This document shows, in pieces, positions 30,641 to 38,883 of a stretch of DNA of 64,000 nt. The stretch covers positions 186,001 to 250,000 of the forward strand of contig CP145427.1 in NCBI GenBank assembly GCA_036867785.1, given 5' to 3'. Numbering within the stretch: the first letter of the stretch is position 1; every line of letters starts with the position of its first letter. The notes below the pieces were generated by a model. That model worked only from the letters and a program-made list of their open reading frames with translations, ran no database searches and had not been told where the DNA came from. The stretch is from Plasmodiophora brassicae. Lineage: Eukaryota > Endomyxa: Phytomyxea > Phytomyxea > Plasmodiophorida. The position numbers and the translations under genes were made by a program.

Positions 30641-31256
30641 TCAGGTGCAGGCCTACTTCTGCATGTGAAACGGAAACGGACGCGCAGGGTGTGCGACGGA
30701 CGGACGCGACAAACGCTTGCTTGGGCGGCGCCGGCCAGCGATGCGAATGGGTGCGCCGTAATTTGCAAGGGCATTCCGCAACGCCACCGTTTCGCAAATT
30801 CGATCCAGAGTGGCTTCTTCGAGTCGACCTCCTTATCCTCTGTGGCACCCGCGCTGCTGGGAACGAGGGGGCGATCTCAGGACGGCGGGAGGTACCTCAG
30901 TAGGCGCGATTGGGATCGATGCTGCTAACGTCGACGTCAGCGGTGCGACGATGTCGTCGGTAGCAGCGGATGATGGCACGATCGTGTCGACAGCGGGCGC
31001 AAGGTTCGACGCAGGGTCGGATGATCACTGGGAAAAATTCGTTGTCAAATTCTGGTCAACATGACAGGCGACGCCAATTTCCCGTCAATCTGGATGTGCA
31101 TGCAGTTACCGCAACCGGTTACAGGATCCAATCCCGGCCCTGGCTGAGGGCCTGGTCGAAGTATTTTTCGCCAACGTTTCCTACTGTGACGAGCATCGAC
31201 TCTCGTTGACTCTTCGCCTCCTTCTCGTCTCCTTTGCGCAGCCTTTTGTGACTGGT
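30641..31256. other. Non-coding stretch inside accessory block
   Basis: Frames here have low-complexity or repeat-like content and no recognisable domain. It is part of the 2-kb repeat-rich gap between the first GH17 gene and the acidic protein at 31350. Confidence 0.4.
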
Positions 31257-31316
31257 TCTCGTCTCCTTTTTGAAAAGGGAGCTCCTCGAGCTCCTTTTTG
31301 AAAAAGGAGTTGAGAA
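31253..31316. repeat. Near-perfect palindrome centred on CTCGAG
   Basis: The sequence reads gttctc..ctcctttttgaaaagggagct / agctcctttttgaaaaaggag..gagaac around ctcgag at about 31287-31292. It can form a hairpin of about 28 bp with one or two mismatches. The block ttctcgtctcctttt also occurs directly upstream near 31219. Confidence 0.8.
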
Positions 31317-31349
31317 CAGTGGAACGTCACAGATGAAGGAGACGAAATT

Positions 31350-31859
31350 ATGTCGACCCAACATCACTTCGACCAGGCTCTGATTGCAAGGCGAACTACG
31401 CACTCCGCAACGTGCGCGGGTGTCAGGTCAAGTCGTCGTGGGGACGTCGATCTGGAGGAGACGTCGTCAGCCGATCATGAGGCCATGGGAGACTACTTCT
31501 GGCAGGAATGGGCGAGGCACGCCGAGGGTGACGTCGACTCAAAGTCGCCCGACATGAGTGACGTCGATGGCAACTATGCTCTTCGGGAATGGTTGGACTC
31601 CAGCGATGACGATGACGGCGAGGCATATCCGCCGAGCGATGACGACGTAAACGAGTATTTCCTGCGTCAATGGATCCGACGACGCGACAATGAAGGTGCC
31701 GGTGGCTATGGCGCCGTCCCGCCAGAATTCGAACTGGAAAGACCTGACGATGCACCCCACGTGAAGCCATTCGACATTCGACCTGCACTACTCGGCATGG
31801 CAGCTCGTGAAAACACAGATTCGTTCGATGATTGGCGTCGGGATAACGATGCCGCATAG
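31350..31859 (+). CDS. Acidic hypothetical protein
   Basis: 169 residues from an ATG at 31350, with a strongly acidic middle (DSSDDDDGEAYPPSDDD) and two similar segments, GDYFWQEWARHAEGD and NEYFLRQWIRRRDNEG, the latter suggesting an internal repeat of about 60 residues (also NYALREWLDSSDDDDG). No signal peptide or known domain. The repeated Y-x2-R/Q-x-W pattern argues that it is really coding. It lies just 5' of the large foldback. Confidence 0.5.
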   Translation: MSTQHHFDQALIARRTTHSATCAGVRSSRRGDVDLEETSSADHEAMGDYFWQEWARHAEGDVDSKSPDMSDVDGNYALREWLDSSDDDDGEAYPPSDDDVNEYFLRQWIRRRDNEGAGGYGAVPPEFELERPDDAPHVKPFDIRPALLGMAARENTDSFDDWRRDNDAA

Positions 31860-31898
31860 ATCGCCGAGCTTGCACTTTACGATCACCTTCTGGAACAT

Positions 31899-32255
31899 AT
31901 GAGTTCACGCCTGGTCCCTGTGGCCGTTGACGAGCTGGACACGGACGCCGTCGATGTTTTTGACGAGGCCATTCGTGCCAAGCTGTCCTACGAGGCTGTG
32001 GACAGTCAGCTGAAGATTAGCTGCCATCGATCGAAGAAACTGGTTGATAAGCATAACTCACTGGTGAGGGACACTGTGGAAGCATTCTTAAATCGCCGAC
32101 GGTCCGGGTGGTCAAGTTGTGGTCGTCCGAGGTCGTTGGTGAAGCTATTGTTCGCCGTGCCAACCCAAGACGAGGGTATCGCGCGATCGTGGAGAAGCAC
32201 GTCCGCAAATCCATTGACAGTTTCATCGCCTCTGAGCGCGAACGGTAAGACGTGA
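31899..32255 (+). CDS. Hypothetical frame running into the foldback
   Basis: 118 residues starting MSSRLVPVAVDELDTDAVD. The first ~64 residues have natural composition (VDKHNSLVRDTVEAFLN); beyond base 32090 the frame continues inside the inverted-repeat arm and becomes Ser/Arg-rich. The simplest reading is a gene whose 3' part was cut off by the arm, so the present stop is probably not the original one. Confidence 0.3.
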   Translation: MSSRLVPVAVDELDTDAVDVFDEAIRAKLSYEAVDSQLKISCHRSKKLVDKHNSLVRDTVEAFLNRRRSGWSSCGRPRSLVKLLFAVPTQDEGIARSWRSTSANPLTVSSPLSANGKT

Positions 32256-32290
32256 TACGGTGTCCAGACATTGCCTGATGCCTATGTTGC

Positions 32291-32518
32291 TCATAACTTT
32301 ATTGTAGCGGCCTCGTCGACGGTCAGCACCCGACTCTCGACTTGCTGAATGACTTTCAGCATCGATTGATACCACCGGAGTCCCTTGTTGACGAAAGACG
32401 CCCACTGGGGGAGGCCGTCTTTCATGGTGCAACAAGGGCCCACCCTAACCGTCCGTGTGCCTAAGTCGTTTTTGACGTCCATTATATCTAAGCGTAAACG
32501 TCGTGCCTCAGAAGACAC
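32291..32518 (-). CDS. 75-residue conserved frame in left arm
   Basis: Starts MSSEARRLRLDIMDVKNDLG and ends ESRVLTVDEAATIKL. The copy in the other arm (33918-34145) differs by a single residue (Trp/Arg at about 40) and is equally open. Conservation cannot prove function because the arms are recent duplicates. No family recognised. Confidence 0.35.
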   Translation of the reverse strand: MSSEARRLRLDIMDVKNDLGTRTVRVGPCCTMKDGLPQWASFVNKGLRWYQSMLKVIQQVESRVLTVDEAATIKL

Positions 32519-32649
32519 ATTGTGACCTGTCGCGGGTCCTGGCCATTCACTTCAGCGGCCAAAACATGGCCTTGAAGGTCTGGTTCATCTTTACGTAAGC
32601 TACTTTGGCGACAGCATGGTCCCTAATGCTGACAGTGCTGTCTGTAGAA

Positions 32650-33122
32650 ATGACAGAGGCATGGCGGTCGAGTAAACACCAGACGCAGGCGCAATGTTCC
32701 CCGTACAGCGACAAGCTGGCCGACATGTTGAAAGCATGTCGCTTCCACGACGTGTTGTGCGTCGTGCAAAGACCCGGGGACGTTATCTACATGCCTCCCA
32801 GCATGATGCATGCAGTGTATACTGCGTATGCACCTGGGACCCCTCCGGGCTAGCAGTTCTGCCTGGCGGGTGGTTACCTGTTCTGTACTGCACAGGACCC
32901 ACCCTACATGGTTCGGTTTCATGGCGAACGTCCGCAATGCTGCCCTGAACGATGGAACGAACAGAAGCTGGCGTCGTACGTGCTGCCCATCGGCGCCCGA
33001 GATTTCACCGAGAACCGCCACGGCACATGGCGAAAATCCTGTCCTGTGCTGAACCTTGGCCAGAGGTCGTTCAACAGGTGCAGAGGGAGGGCACGCGCCG
33101 CAATTTGTCTAGGGAGGTTTAA
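32650..33122 (+). pseudogene. JmjC-like fragment, left arm
   Basis: The frame from MTEAWRSSKHQTQ contains RPGDVIYMPPSMMHAVYT, which matches the PGDxxYxPxxWxHxV core of JmjC dioxygenases. A stop follows soon after (TPPG-stop). A downstream frame, GGYLFCTAQDPPYMVRFHGE to FTENR, continues sensibly only if a short intron of about 39 bp is assumed. One base is missing near 33017 compared with the other arm, which shifts the end of the protein. I therefore call this copy broken. Upstream, GQNMALKVWFIF resembles the G-K-W segment of JmjC folds. Confidence 0.5.
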
Positions 33123-33324
33123 TCAGGATAAAATAGCATGGCTTAGAGGCCGATCTTTCAACCATGCCGCGGCGAATTGACCGCAAGAACTCCTTTCTTT
33201 CGTGGTGCTTACGGCCGAAGGGCACGCGCCGCACGGAAGCACCACGAAAGAAAGGAGTTCTTGCGGTCAATTCGCCGCGGCATGGTCGAATGATCGGCCT
33301 CTAAGACATGCTATGTTATCCTGA

Positions 33325-33786
33325 TTAAACCTCCCTAGACAAATTGCGGCGCGTGCCCTCCCTCTGCACCTGTTGAACGACCTCTGGCCAAGGTTCAGCA
33401 CAGGACAGGATTTTCGCCATGTGCCGTCGGCGGTTCTCGGTGAAATCTCGGGCGCCGATGGGCAGCACGTACGACGCCAGCTTCTGTTCGTTCCATCGTT
33501 CAGGGCAGCATTGCGGACATTCGCCATGAAACCGAACCATGTAGGGTGGGTCCTGTGCAGTACAGAACAGGTAACCACCCGCCAGGCAGAACTGCTAGCC
33601 CGGAGGGGTCCCAGGTGCATACGCAGTATACACTGCATGCATCATGCTGGGAGGCATGTAGATAACGTCCCCGGGTCTTTGCACGTCGTGGAAGCGACAT
33701 GCTTTCAACATGTCGGCCAGCTTGTCGCTGTACGGGGAACATTGCGCCTGCGTCTGGTGTTTACTCGACCGCCATGCCTCTGTCAT
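33325..33786 (-). pseudogene. JmjC-like fragment, right arm
   Basis: Copy of the left-arm fragment. RPGDVIYMPPSMMHAVYT is kept, but four residues before it (12 bp) are missing. The 3' frame is open here to FTENRRRHMAKILSC and ends TRRNLSREV, which suggests it preserves the ancestral C-terminus that the left copy lost. An early stop after TPPG is shared. It is either a gene with a very short intron or a decayed copy. Confidence 0.45.
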
Positions 33787-33917
33787 TTCTACAGACAGCA
33801 CTGTCAGCATTAGGGACCATGCTGTAGCCAAAGTAGCTTACGTAAAGATGAACCAGACCTTCAAGGCCATGTTTTGGTCGCTGAAGTGAATGGCCAGGAC
33901 CCGCGACAGGTCACAAT

Positions 33918-34145
33918 GTGTCTTCTGAGGCACGACGTTTACGCTTAGATATAATGGACGTCAAAAACGACTTAGGCACACGGACGGTTAGGGTGGGCCC
34001 TTGTTGCACCATGAAAGACGGCCTCCCCCAGAGGGCGTCTTTCGTCAACAAGGGACTCCGGTGGTATCAATCGATGCTGAAGGTCATTCAGCAAGTCGAG
34101 AGTCGGGTGCTGACCGTCGACGAGGCCGCTACAATAAAGTTATGA
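33918..34145 (+). CDS. 75-residue conserved frame in right arm
   Basis: Mirror copy of the frame at 32291-32518, intact and one residue different. It is read outward from the foldback centre. No domain recognised. Confidence 0.35.
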   Translation: MSSEARRLRLDIMDVKNDLGTRTVRVGPCCTMKDGLPQRASFVNKGLRWYQSMLKVIQQVESRVLTVDEAATIKL

Positions 34146-34348
34146 GCAATATAGGCATCAGGCAATGTCTGGACACCGTATCACGTCTTACCGTTCGCGC
34201 TCAGAGGCGATGAAACTGGCAATGGATTTGCGGACGTGCTTCTCCACGATCGCGCGATACCCTCGTCTTGGGTTGACACGGCGAGCAATAGCTTCACCAA
34301 CGACCTCGGACGACCACAACTTGACCACCCGGACCGTCGGCGATTTTT

Positions 34349-34814
34349 CAGATGACGAGCACTTCCACCCGAAGCCGAAAGCGGCCGGCTTCTCCAGAAA
34401 TTCGGCAGTCGTGCTCTCGAGGTGTCACCGCATTTGACAATATCGTAGAAGCTTCATGGTTTGATCATGCCGGGCGTGAAGCCGATGGATCGAAGACGGC
34501 ACGAACGAGGCATCGCGGATCATAATGGCCATCGAGCTCGACGTGTTCATGTCAAGACGACAGGAAGAACCTCACGTCGCCCCAGACGAAACCGACGCGC
34601 TGGGGTGTTAACCACCGATGACTGAAGAATCGTCGCCCTGCATCGAGTCCCAGACACATTCTGTAAGAACGAACGATCCCGATTGGGAACTCGTAGTTTC
34701 CCATGGCCTGGCTGCGAACACTAAACATCCGCATCTCATTCATACGCGTCAAATCCAAACGATCCGATGGGGACCCAAAGTTGTCAACGACCAGGGCTCC
34801 CATCTCATTCATAT
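34349..34814. other. Unassigned sequence right of foldback
   Basis: About 465 bp with no supported gene. The first part (FHPKPKAAGFSRNS frame) may be the far side of whatever the foldback separated from 31899-32090, but frame and strand do not prove it. Confidence 0.35.
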
Positions 34815-34935
34815 TGGTGACGCGGCCCAGGACATCCGGCAAGGTGAAGGCCCTGTACCAATTCGAGACGTTCGACGTCTGAACCGGGACACGGCACTGA
34901 TCCGGTCGGGAGCGTACCACAACCTTCTTGATTTG
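34815..34935 (+). pseudogene. GH17 glucanase relic
   Basis: The run gacatccggcaaggtgaagg and what follows align with the stretch of the intact GH17 genes encoding SGKVKDLYLFEAFDESWKGP (base pattern agg-catccagcaaggt-cagg), but with substitutions and a premature stop where FDES should be. Only about 120 bp are recognisable. It sits immediately upstream of the intact GH17 paralogue. Confidence 0.6.
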
Positions 34936-35040
34936 TCTCGAATCTGTTGCAGGCGGCCGTTCTAGAACGACGTTCTGTATCCTGCAGCAGTCGGCCCAAC
35001 GATGTCTTATTTCGTCCCTGGACGTCATTCAGTAATTATC

Positions 35041-36055
35041 ATGCATTGGTTGGCGTTGACGACGTCTCTGTTCATCGTGGTCGTTGCCGAGGCACGTATC
35101 GGGGTCGACATTGGCCTGTTTCCGGATGCGCTGTCGTATGACGAACAGCTACTTCGTCTTCGAAACCACGGCGTGTCGCTGATCAAGACGTTCAACCTCG
35201 ACCCAGGGTTTCTGGACGCTGTTGAACGAGTCTACGCCAATGCCCCAGTCGAAGTCACCATTGCGATCCCAAACGACCGCCTCGCCGCTGCTGTCAGCGA
35301 CCCCGGGTACCAGAATGTCATCGTGCAAGCCCTGCGCCGCCGAACGGTGCGCTGGATCGCCATCAGCAACGAGCCGTTCCACGATACCGCCTCTCGTGCT
35401 CAAACACGTCCGTACCTGATCGCGGCATACAATCAGGTGCGCCAGCTAGTCTCCAGCAATGGACTGGCCACGAAGGTCATCATCCCTTTAAGCGGTCAGA
35501 CATACCGGATATGTATCGGCGCCTGAAGGTTTGCCGTTGACGTCCTGAATGGTTGGTCTAGAGGCATCGCTAGCGAACACGTATCCTCCTCAGAACGCCA
35601 TCTTCGATCCCGAGATTGTCGACCTCGTCCAGCAATTCGTGCCAAGTCTTCCTGCGTTCAGCATCAACGTCTACCCGTTTTTCGCTCTGGGCGGTAACGG
35701 CGCCCTGCTGGATCCGGCCCTGGGTCGGGGCCCGAATCCATCGATACTGTCGAACGTGCTGGACGCCGTCCGCGCCGCCTTGGGCAAAGTCGGTGCGCCC
35801 GGGTCGCTCCCGATCATCGTCGGGGAAACTGGATGGCCGACAGCAGGCGGGCCGCTCGCGTCCATCGACAACGCTCGGCAGTACGTCAGCCATGCCGTCA
35901 GTGTCGCCAGGGCATCCAGCAAGGTCCAGGACCTGTACCTGTTCGAGGCGTTCGACGAGTCCTGGAAAGGACCCGCGGAAACCGAGAGGCACTTTGGGCT
36001 GTTCTACAACACCGGCGCCGAGAAGTTCCCTTTCGACATCGCCACCGGAGCGTAA
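35041..36055 (+). CDS. Secreted GH17 endo-beta-1,3-glucanase without PAN tail
   Basis: Exons 35041-35494 and 35562-36055 (67-bp phase-1 intron at the same place as in the other copy) encode 315 residues. The start at 35041 gives signal peptide MHWLALTTSLFIVVVAEA. GH17 residues are kept: IAISNEPF and IIVGETGWPT. It follows the 28041-29278 paralogue closely up to the FDIATGA end, then stops, so the cysteine-rich C-terminal module is absent; downstream bases show no intact remnant of it. It is likely an active beta-1,3-glucanase lacking the putative binding module. The two genes are in opposite orientation, separated by the foldback. Confidence 0.87.
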
Positions 36056-36060
36056 CGCAA

Positions 36061-36210
36061 GACGTCGGCAACCAGAATGTAAGGGATGCTCCCACGTCTG
36101 GACGTCAATGCACGCTGTGCAGCCAGCCTAATAATGAATCGTTTACGTATGGTTGGGAATGCGGGCACGGTATGGGTGTATTGACATGAACAGCTCTAGC
36201 GGATCAGGAA
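36061..36210. repeat. Short 3'-flank repeat module
   Basis: The blocks cccacgtctggacgtcaat and atgaacagctYtagcggatc recur near 29685-29745 in the same order. Here the second block overlaps the stop codon of the PAN protein at 36196. The spacing between blocks differs (about 70 bp more here), so one copy has an insertion. Confidence 0.6.
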
Positions 36211-37341
36211 CAGGCCGCCAACGGTCAGGACGAAGGCAGTGACCATCCAGAGCGTCGAGACACTGCTGACGCTGCTCGACGACGATGTGTCGGCGGCGCA
36301 CACCAGGTTCGCATCGTTGTGGCAGTCAGACAGGAGGACGCATGTGTGGGCCATCGCCGGGAGCATGTCCACCCAGGCCTTGCAGCCCGACGTGGACGCG
36401 CACGACGACTTGCAATCCGTCAACGTGGTCTGCGCGACGATGCAGGTACGAGTCGGGTCGCAGGAACGGTACAGGTTGCACGCGTGCCCCATGCCCGTCG
36501 TCGTCATCGTAAACGCCTTGCAACCAGCGGTATTCGCACACGATGCGGCACACGAGGTCCCGGCACCGGTCTGCGCGATCAGGTCAGGTGCCTGAGTCGG
36601 GTGCGTCGCAACGGGGACCGGCGTCGGTGATGGAGCTGGCGCCGACGGTGCCGCCGTCTTCATGCAGGAAATTGACGGATCGAGGCAGTTCGACAGGAAG
36701 TTGCACCCATGGCCCATTCCGGTCGACGTGACGACGATAGCTTGGCAGGTCGGCGAGTTCTGGCAGGCGGCGGAACAGTCGTACCCGGCACCCACACCCC
36801 CGACAATGCTGGTCTGGCCTGCATCCGGCGTAGAGTACAGGCTGCAGGAATGGCCCATACCAGTGGACGAGTACGTGAACGACTTGCATTGCACGTTCTT
36901 CACACAGGCCACTGCACACGATGGCGTCTCAGCGGCGCCCGTCGTCCCCAGCAGCACTGGCACTGAGGTTGGCGCCGGCGTCAGGCAACCGACGGACGGA
37001 TCCAGACAGTTGGACAGCAAGATGCAGGCGTGGCTCATTCCAGTGGATTTGACGAAGACGGCAGTGCAGGACGGCGTGTTCCGGCAGGCGACGGCACAGT
37101 CCGCTGTGGCACCCGCGCTGCCCACAATGCTGGTCTGGCCTTCACCCGGCGTTGAGTACAGGTTGCAGGCGTGGCCCATGCCCGTTGACGAGTACGTGAA
37201 CGACTGGCACTGGACGTTCGACGCACAGTCCATTGCACACGACGTCGATGCCGCCCCGGTGGTCCCTAGCAGCGCCGAGTGGCCCATGCGGCTCAACAGG
37301 GCAGCAGCCATCATCATCATCGTGCTCGTGGTCGGCGACAT
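36196..37341 (-). CDS. Surface protein with six PAN/apple-like cysteine repeats
   Basis: One frame of 381 residues. The N-terminus (MMMMAAALLSRMGHSALL) can serve as a signal peptide; the C-terminus ends in a hydrophobic segment, LWMVTAFVLTVGGLFLIR, typical of a membrane or GPI anchor after a Ser-rich stalk. Between them are six cysteine modules built around C-x3-C-x5-C..STGMGHAC-NLYS, in alternating long and short types, separated by Pro/Thr/Ala linkers. PAN/apple modules bind carbohydrate or protein. A cell-surface adhesin or lectin-like role is inferred. A two-module relative lies at 38001-38642. Confidence 0.75.
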   Translation of the reverse strand: MSPTTSTMMMMAAALLSRMGHSALLGTTGAASTSCAMDCASNVQCQSFTYSSTGMGHACNLYSTPGEGQTSIVGSAGATADCAVACRNTPSCTAVFVKSTGMSHACILLSNCLDPSVGCLTPAPTSVPVLLGTTGAAETPSCAVACVKNVQCKSFTYSSTGMGHSCSLYSTPDAGQTSIVGGVGAGYDCSAACQNSPTCQAIVVTSTGMGHGCNFLSNCLDPSISCMKTAAPSAPAPSPTPVPVATHPTQAPDLIAQTGAGTSCAASCANTAGCKAFTMTTTGMGHACNLYRSCDPTRTCIVAQTTLTDCKSSCASTSGCKAWVDMLPAMAHTCVLLSDCHNDANLVCAADTSSSSSVSSVSTLWMVTAFVLTVGGLFLIR

Positions 37342-37689
37342 CGTCTCTTGTTCGTCGGCGGGTTTGCAGAATGAAAGAGAGCGAGCTCTGCTTCGTCGCC
37401 TCGACGGGTGGAGTTGGATCGGCGGCATGGTTGAGTCACGGCACGCGCCCTTACAAATTTCGCGCCTCTCTAGATCGTTGTCAGGCACGCGCCTCGCTAG
37501 ATCGTTCGTCAGGCACGCGCCGCGCTCCGCTTCGTTCGTCAGGCACGCGTCCGTTTCAGTGCACTACATCCATGTACACGAATGTGTGGCCGCGGGGCAC
37601 GTGCCCGTCGCGTGACACGCGTTGATCCACGGTCAGGGTGAATGTCACTGGACCGGGAGTTCGTATCCGACGGGCACACGGCGCCGTCT

Positions 37690-37870
37690 GTGGCAGTGCA
37701 GCAGCATGGCGGTCGCTGTCGCCTCACGACGTTGGGCAACCACACAGACGTCGTTGCGTTTTCAGGAACATTCTTCGACCGTTCAGTTTGGGAGGACAGG
37801 GGTTGAACCTCCGCTGAGCTCCTGAACGTAAACAGCCTGTTCGACGGTAACAAAGCACCATTGATGCAGA
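37690..37870. repeat. Dispersed repeat, copy 2
   Basis: Second copy of the repeat at 30440-30640, in the same orientation. An additional matching block, cccgtttcagtgc, occurs upstream of both copies (about 29765 and 37549), so the duplicated tract was probably longer and has since been interrupted in copy 1. Confidence 0.75.
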
Positions 37871-38000
37871 GCGGGCGGGTGGGCGTCTGTTCACCTGGAC
37901 TGCACGAGGTAACCAGCGTTTCTCCAAACCCGGTCCGGAGTGGGTCGTTCGCTGGCGAACGCCTCGAAGGTATGTGCACATTGACATGGTTGATGTTTAA

Positions 38001-38642
38001 TCAGCTATCACGTGCCAAGTACAGTCCACAGCCCATCCCCATTGCCAGAGCAGTCGTCACCCAGAGCATTGTGAAACTGCTGTTCGAGGACGACGTCGAC
38101 GGCGGGTCAGACGAGACAGGTGCAACAACACGCGCTGCGGTTGGTGATGTTGTCGGCGGTGGGATCGGTAATCGGGTCGGGGTCGGCGTCATGGAGCCTG
38201 GCAGGGTTGGCGATACCGCCGGGATCGGTAGTAAGGTCGCTGGAGCTGTCTGAGATGGAGTCCGTGAGATACAGGTGGTGGACGGGTCTAGGCAGTTTGC
38301 CACGAGAATGCAGGCATGCCCCATGCCAGTGGTGGCCACGAGAAATGCACGGCAGGATGCCATGTTTTGACAGGCGTCGAGGCAGTTGGCGGTGGCACCA
38401 GCATCCCCAACAATGCAGGTCCGGCCTTCTTCGCATGTCGAGTACAGGTTGCAAACATGTCCCGCACCAGTTGTGGATAACGTCGAGGACAGGCACCCAG
38501 CCTCGTGGTAACAGTCCAGTGTACACGACGTAGACGTCGCACCCGTCGACCTGAGTAACGCAGCTCGCCCGAACGCAAGACTCGCCACAACAGCAAGCGT
38601 CGTGACAGCCGTCATCGTCGGCATCGCCCTCGTCAGTGGCAA
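38001..38642 (-). CDS. Surface protein with two PAN/apple-like modules
   Basis: 213 residues (start 38642, alternative Met at 38624). The signal peptide is TTLAVVASLAFGRA. Two cysteine modules, CTLDCYHEAGCLSS..GHVCNLYS and CLDACQNMASCRAF..GMGHACILV, match those of the larger neighbour. A Pro/Thr/Ser-rich stalk follows and the protein ends in a hydrophobic anchor, TALAMGMGCGLYL. It is probably a surface protein of the same family, tandemly arranged with the six-module gene. Confidence 0.72.
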   Translation of the reverse strand: MPLTRAMPTMTAVTTLAVVASLAFGRAALLRSTGATSTSCTLDCYHEAGCLSSTLSTTGAGHVCNLYSTCEEGRTCIVGDAGATANCLDACQNMASCRAFLVATTGMGHACILVANCLDPSTTCISRTPSQTAPATLLPIPAVSPTLPGSMTPTPTRLPIPPPTTSPTAARVVAPVSSDPPSTSSSNSSFTMLWVTTALAMGMGCGLYLARDS

Positions 38643-38883
38643 CTTTACTGAACGCGAGAGCGCGCTACCGTCGGTGAATCGCCCGCCGCAGGCCCTATTT
38701 CAGTTTACGTCTGGACGTACATCGAGTCACCATATCAGGCACGTGCCACCTCGAGGGAGCCGGCTCTCCTTGGCCAGCCAGTTCGTGCCACGTCCTGAAC
38801 GGATCTGTTTTCTATGCGGCACTGTCCGTGGTCAGTCGCGTGCGGAGTCCGTCACGGACTCCGCAGCAGACCTCTTCACAACC

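Larger units (their letters stand above)
32090..33210. repeat. Foldback left arm (~1.1 kb)
   Basis: The arm is the reverse complement of 33237-34348 with only scattered substitutions and a few small indels. It begins aaatcgccgacggtccgg and ends ctttcgtggtgctt. A 26-bp spacer (33211-33236) separates the arms. It contains a 75-residue outward frame and an inward JmjC-like frame. Confidence 0.95.
33237..34348. repeat. Foldback right arm (~1.1 kb)
   Basis: Reverse complement of 32090-33210. Compared with the left arm it lacks 12 bp in the JmjC-like frame and has one extra base near 33424, which keeps its 3' frame open. It ends cggcgattt, the complement of the left terminus. Confidence 0.95.

Noticed and set aside
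32810-33052. Alternative 80-residue frame across the JmjC-like fragment (present in both arms)
   Set aside because: It is open in both arms only because they are copies; composition is less protein-like than the GGYLFC frame.
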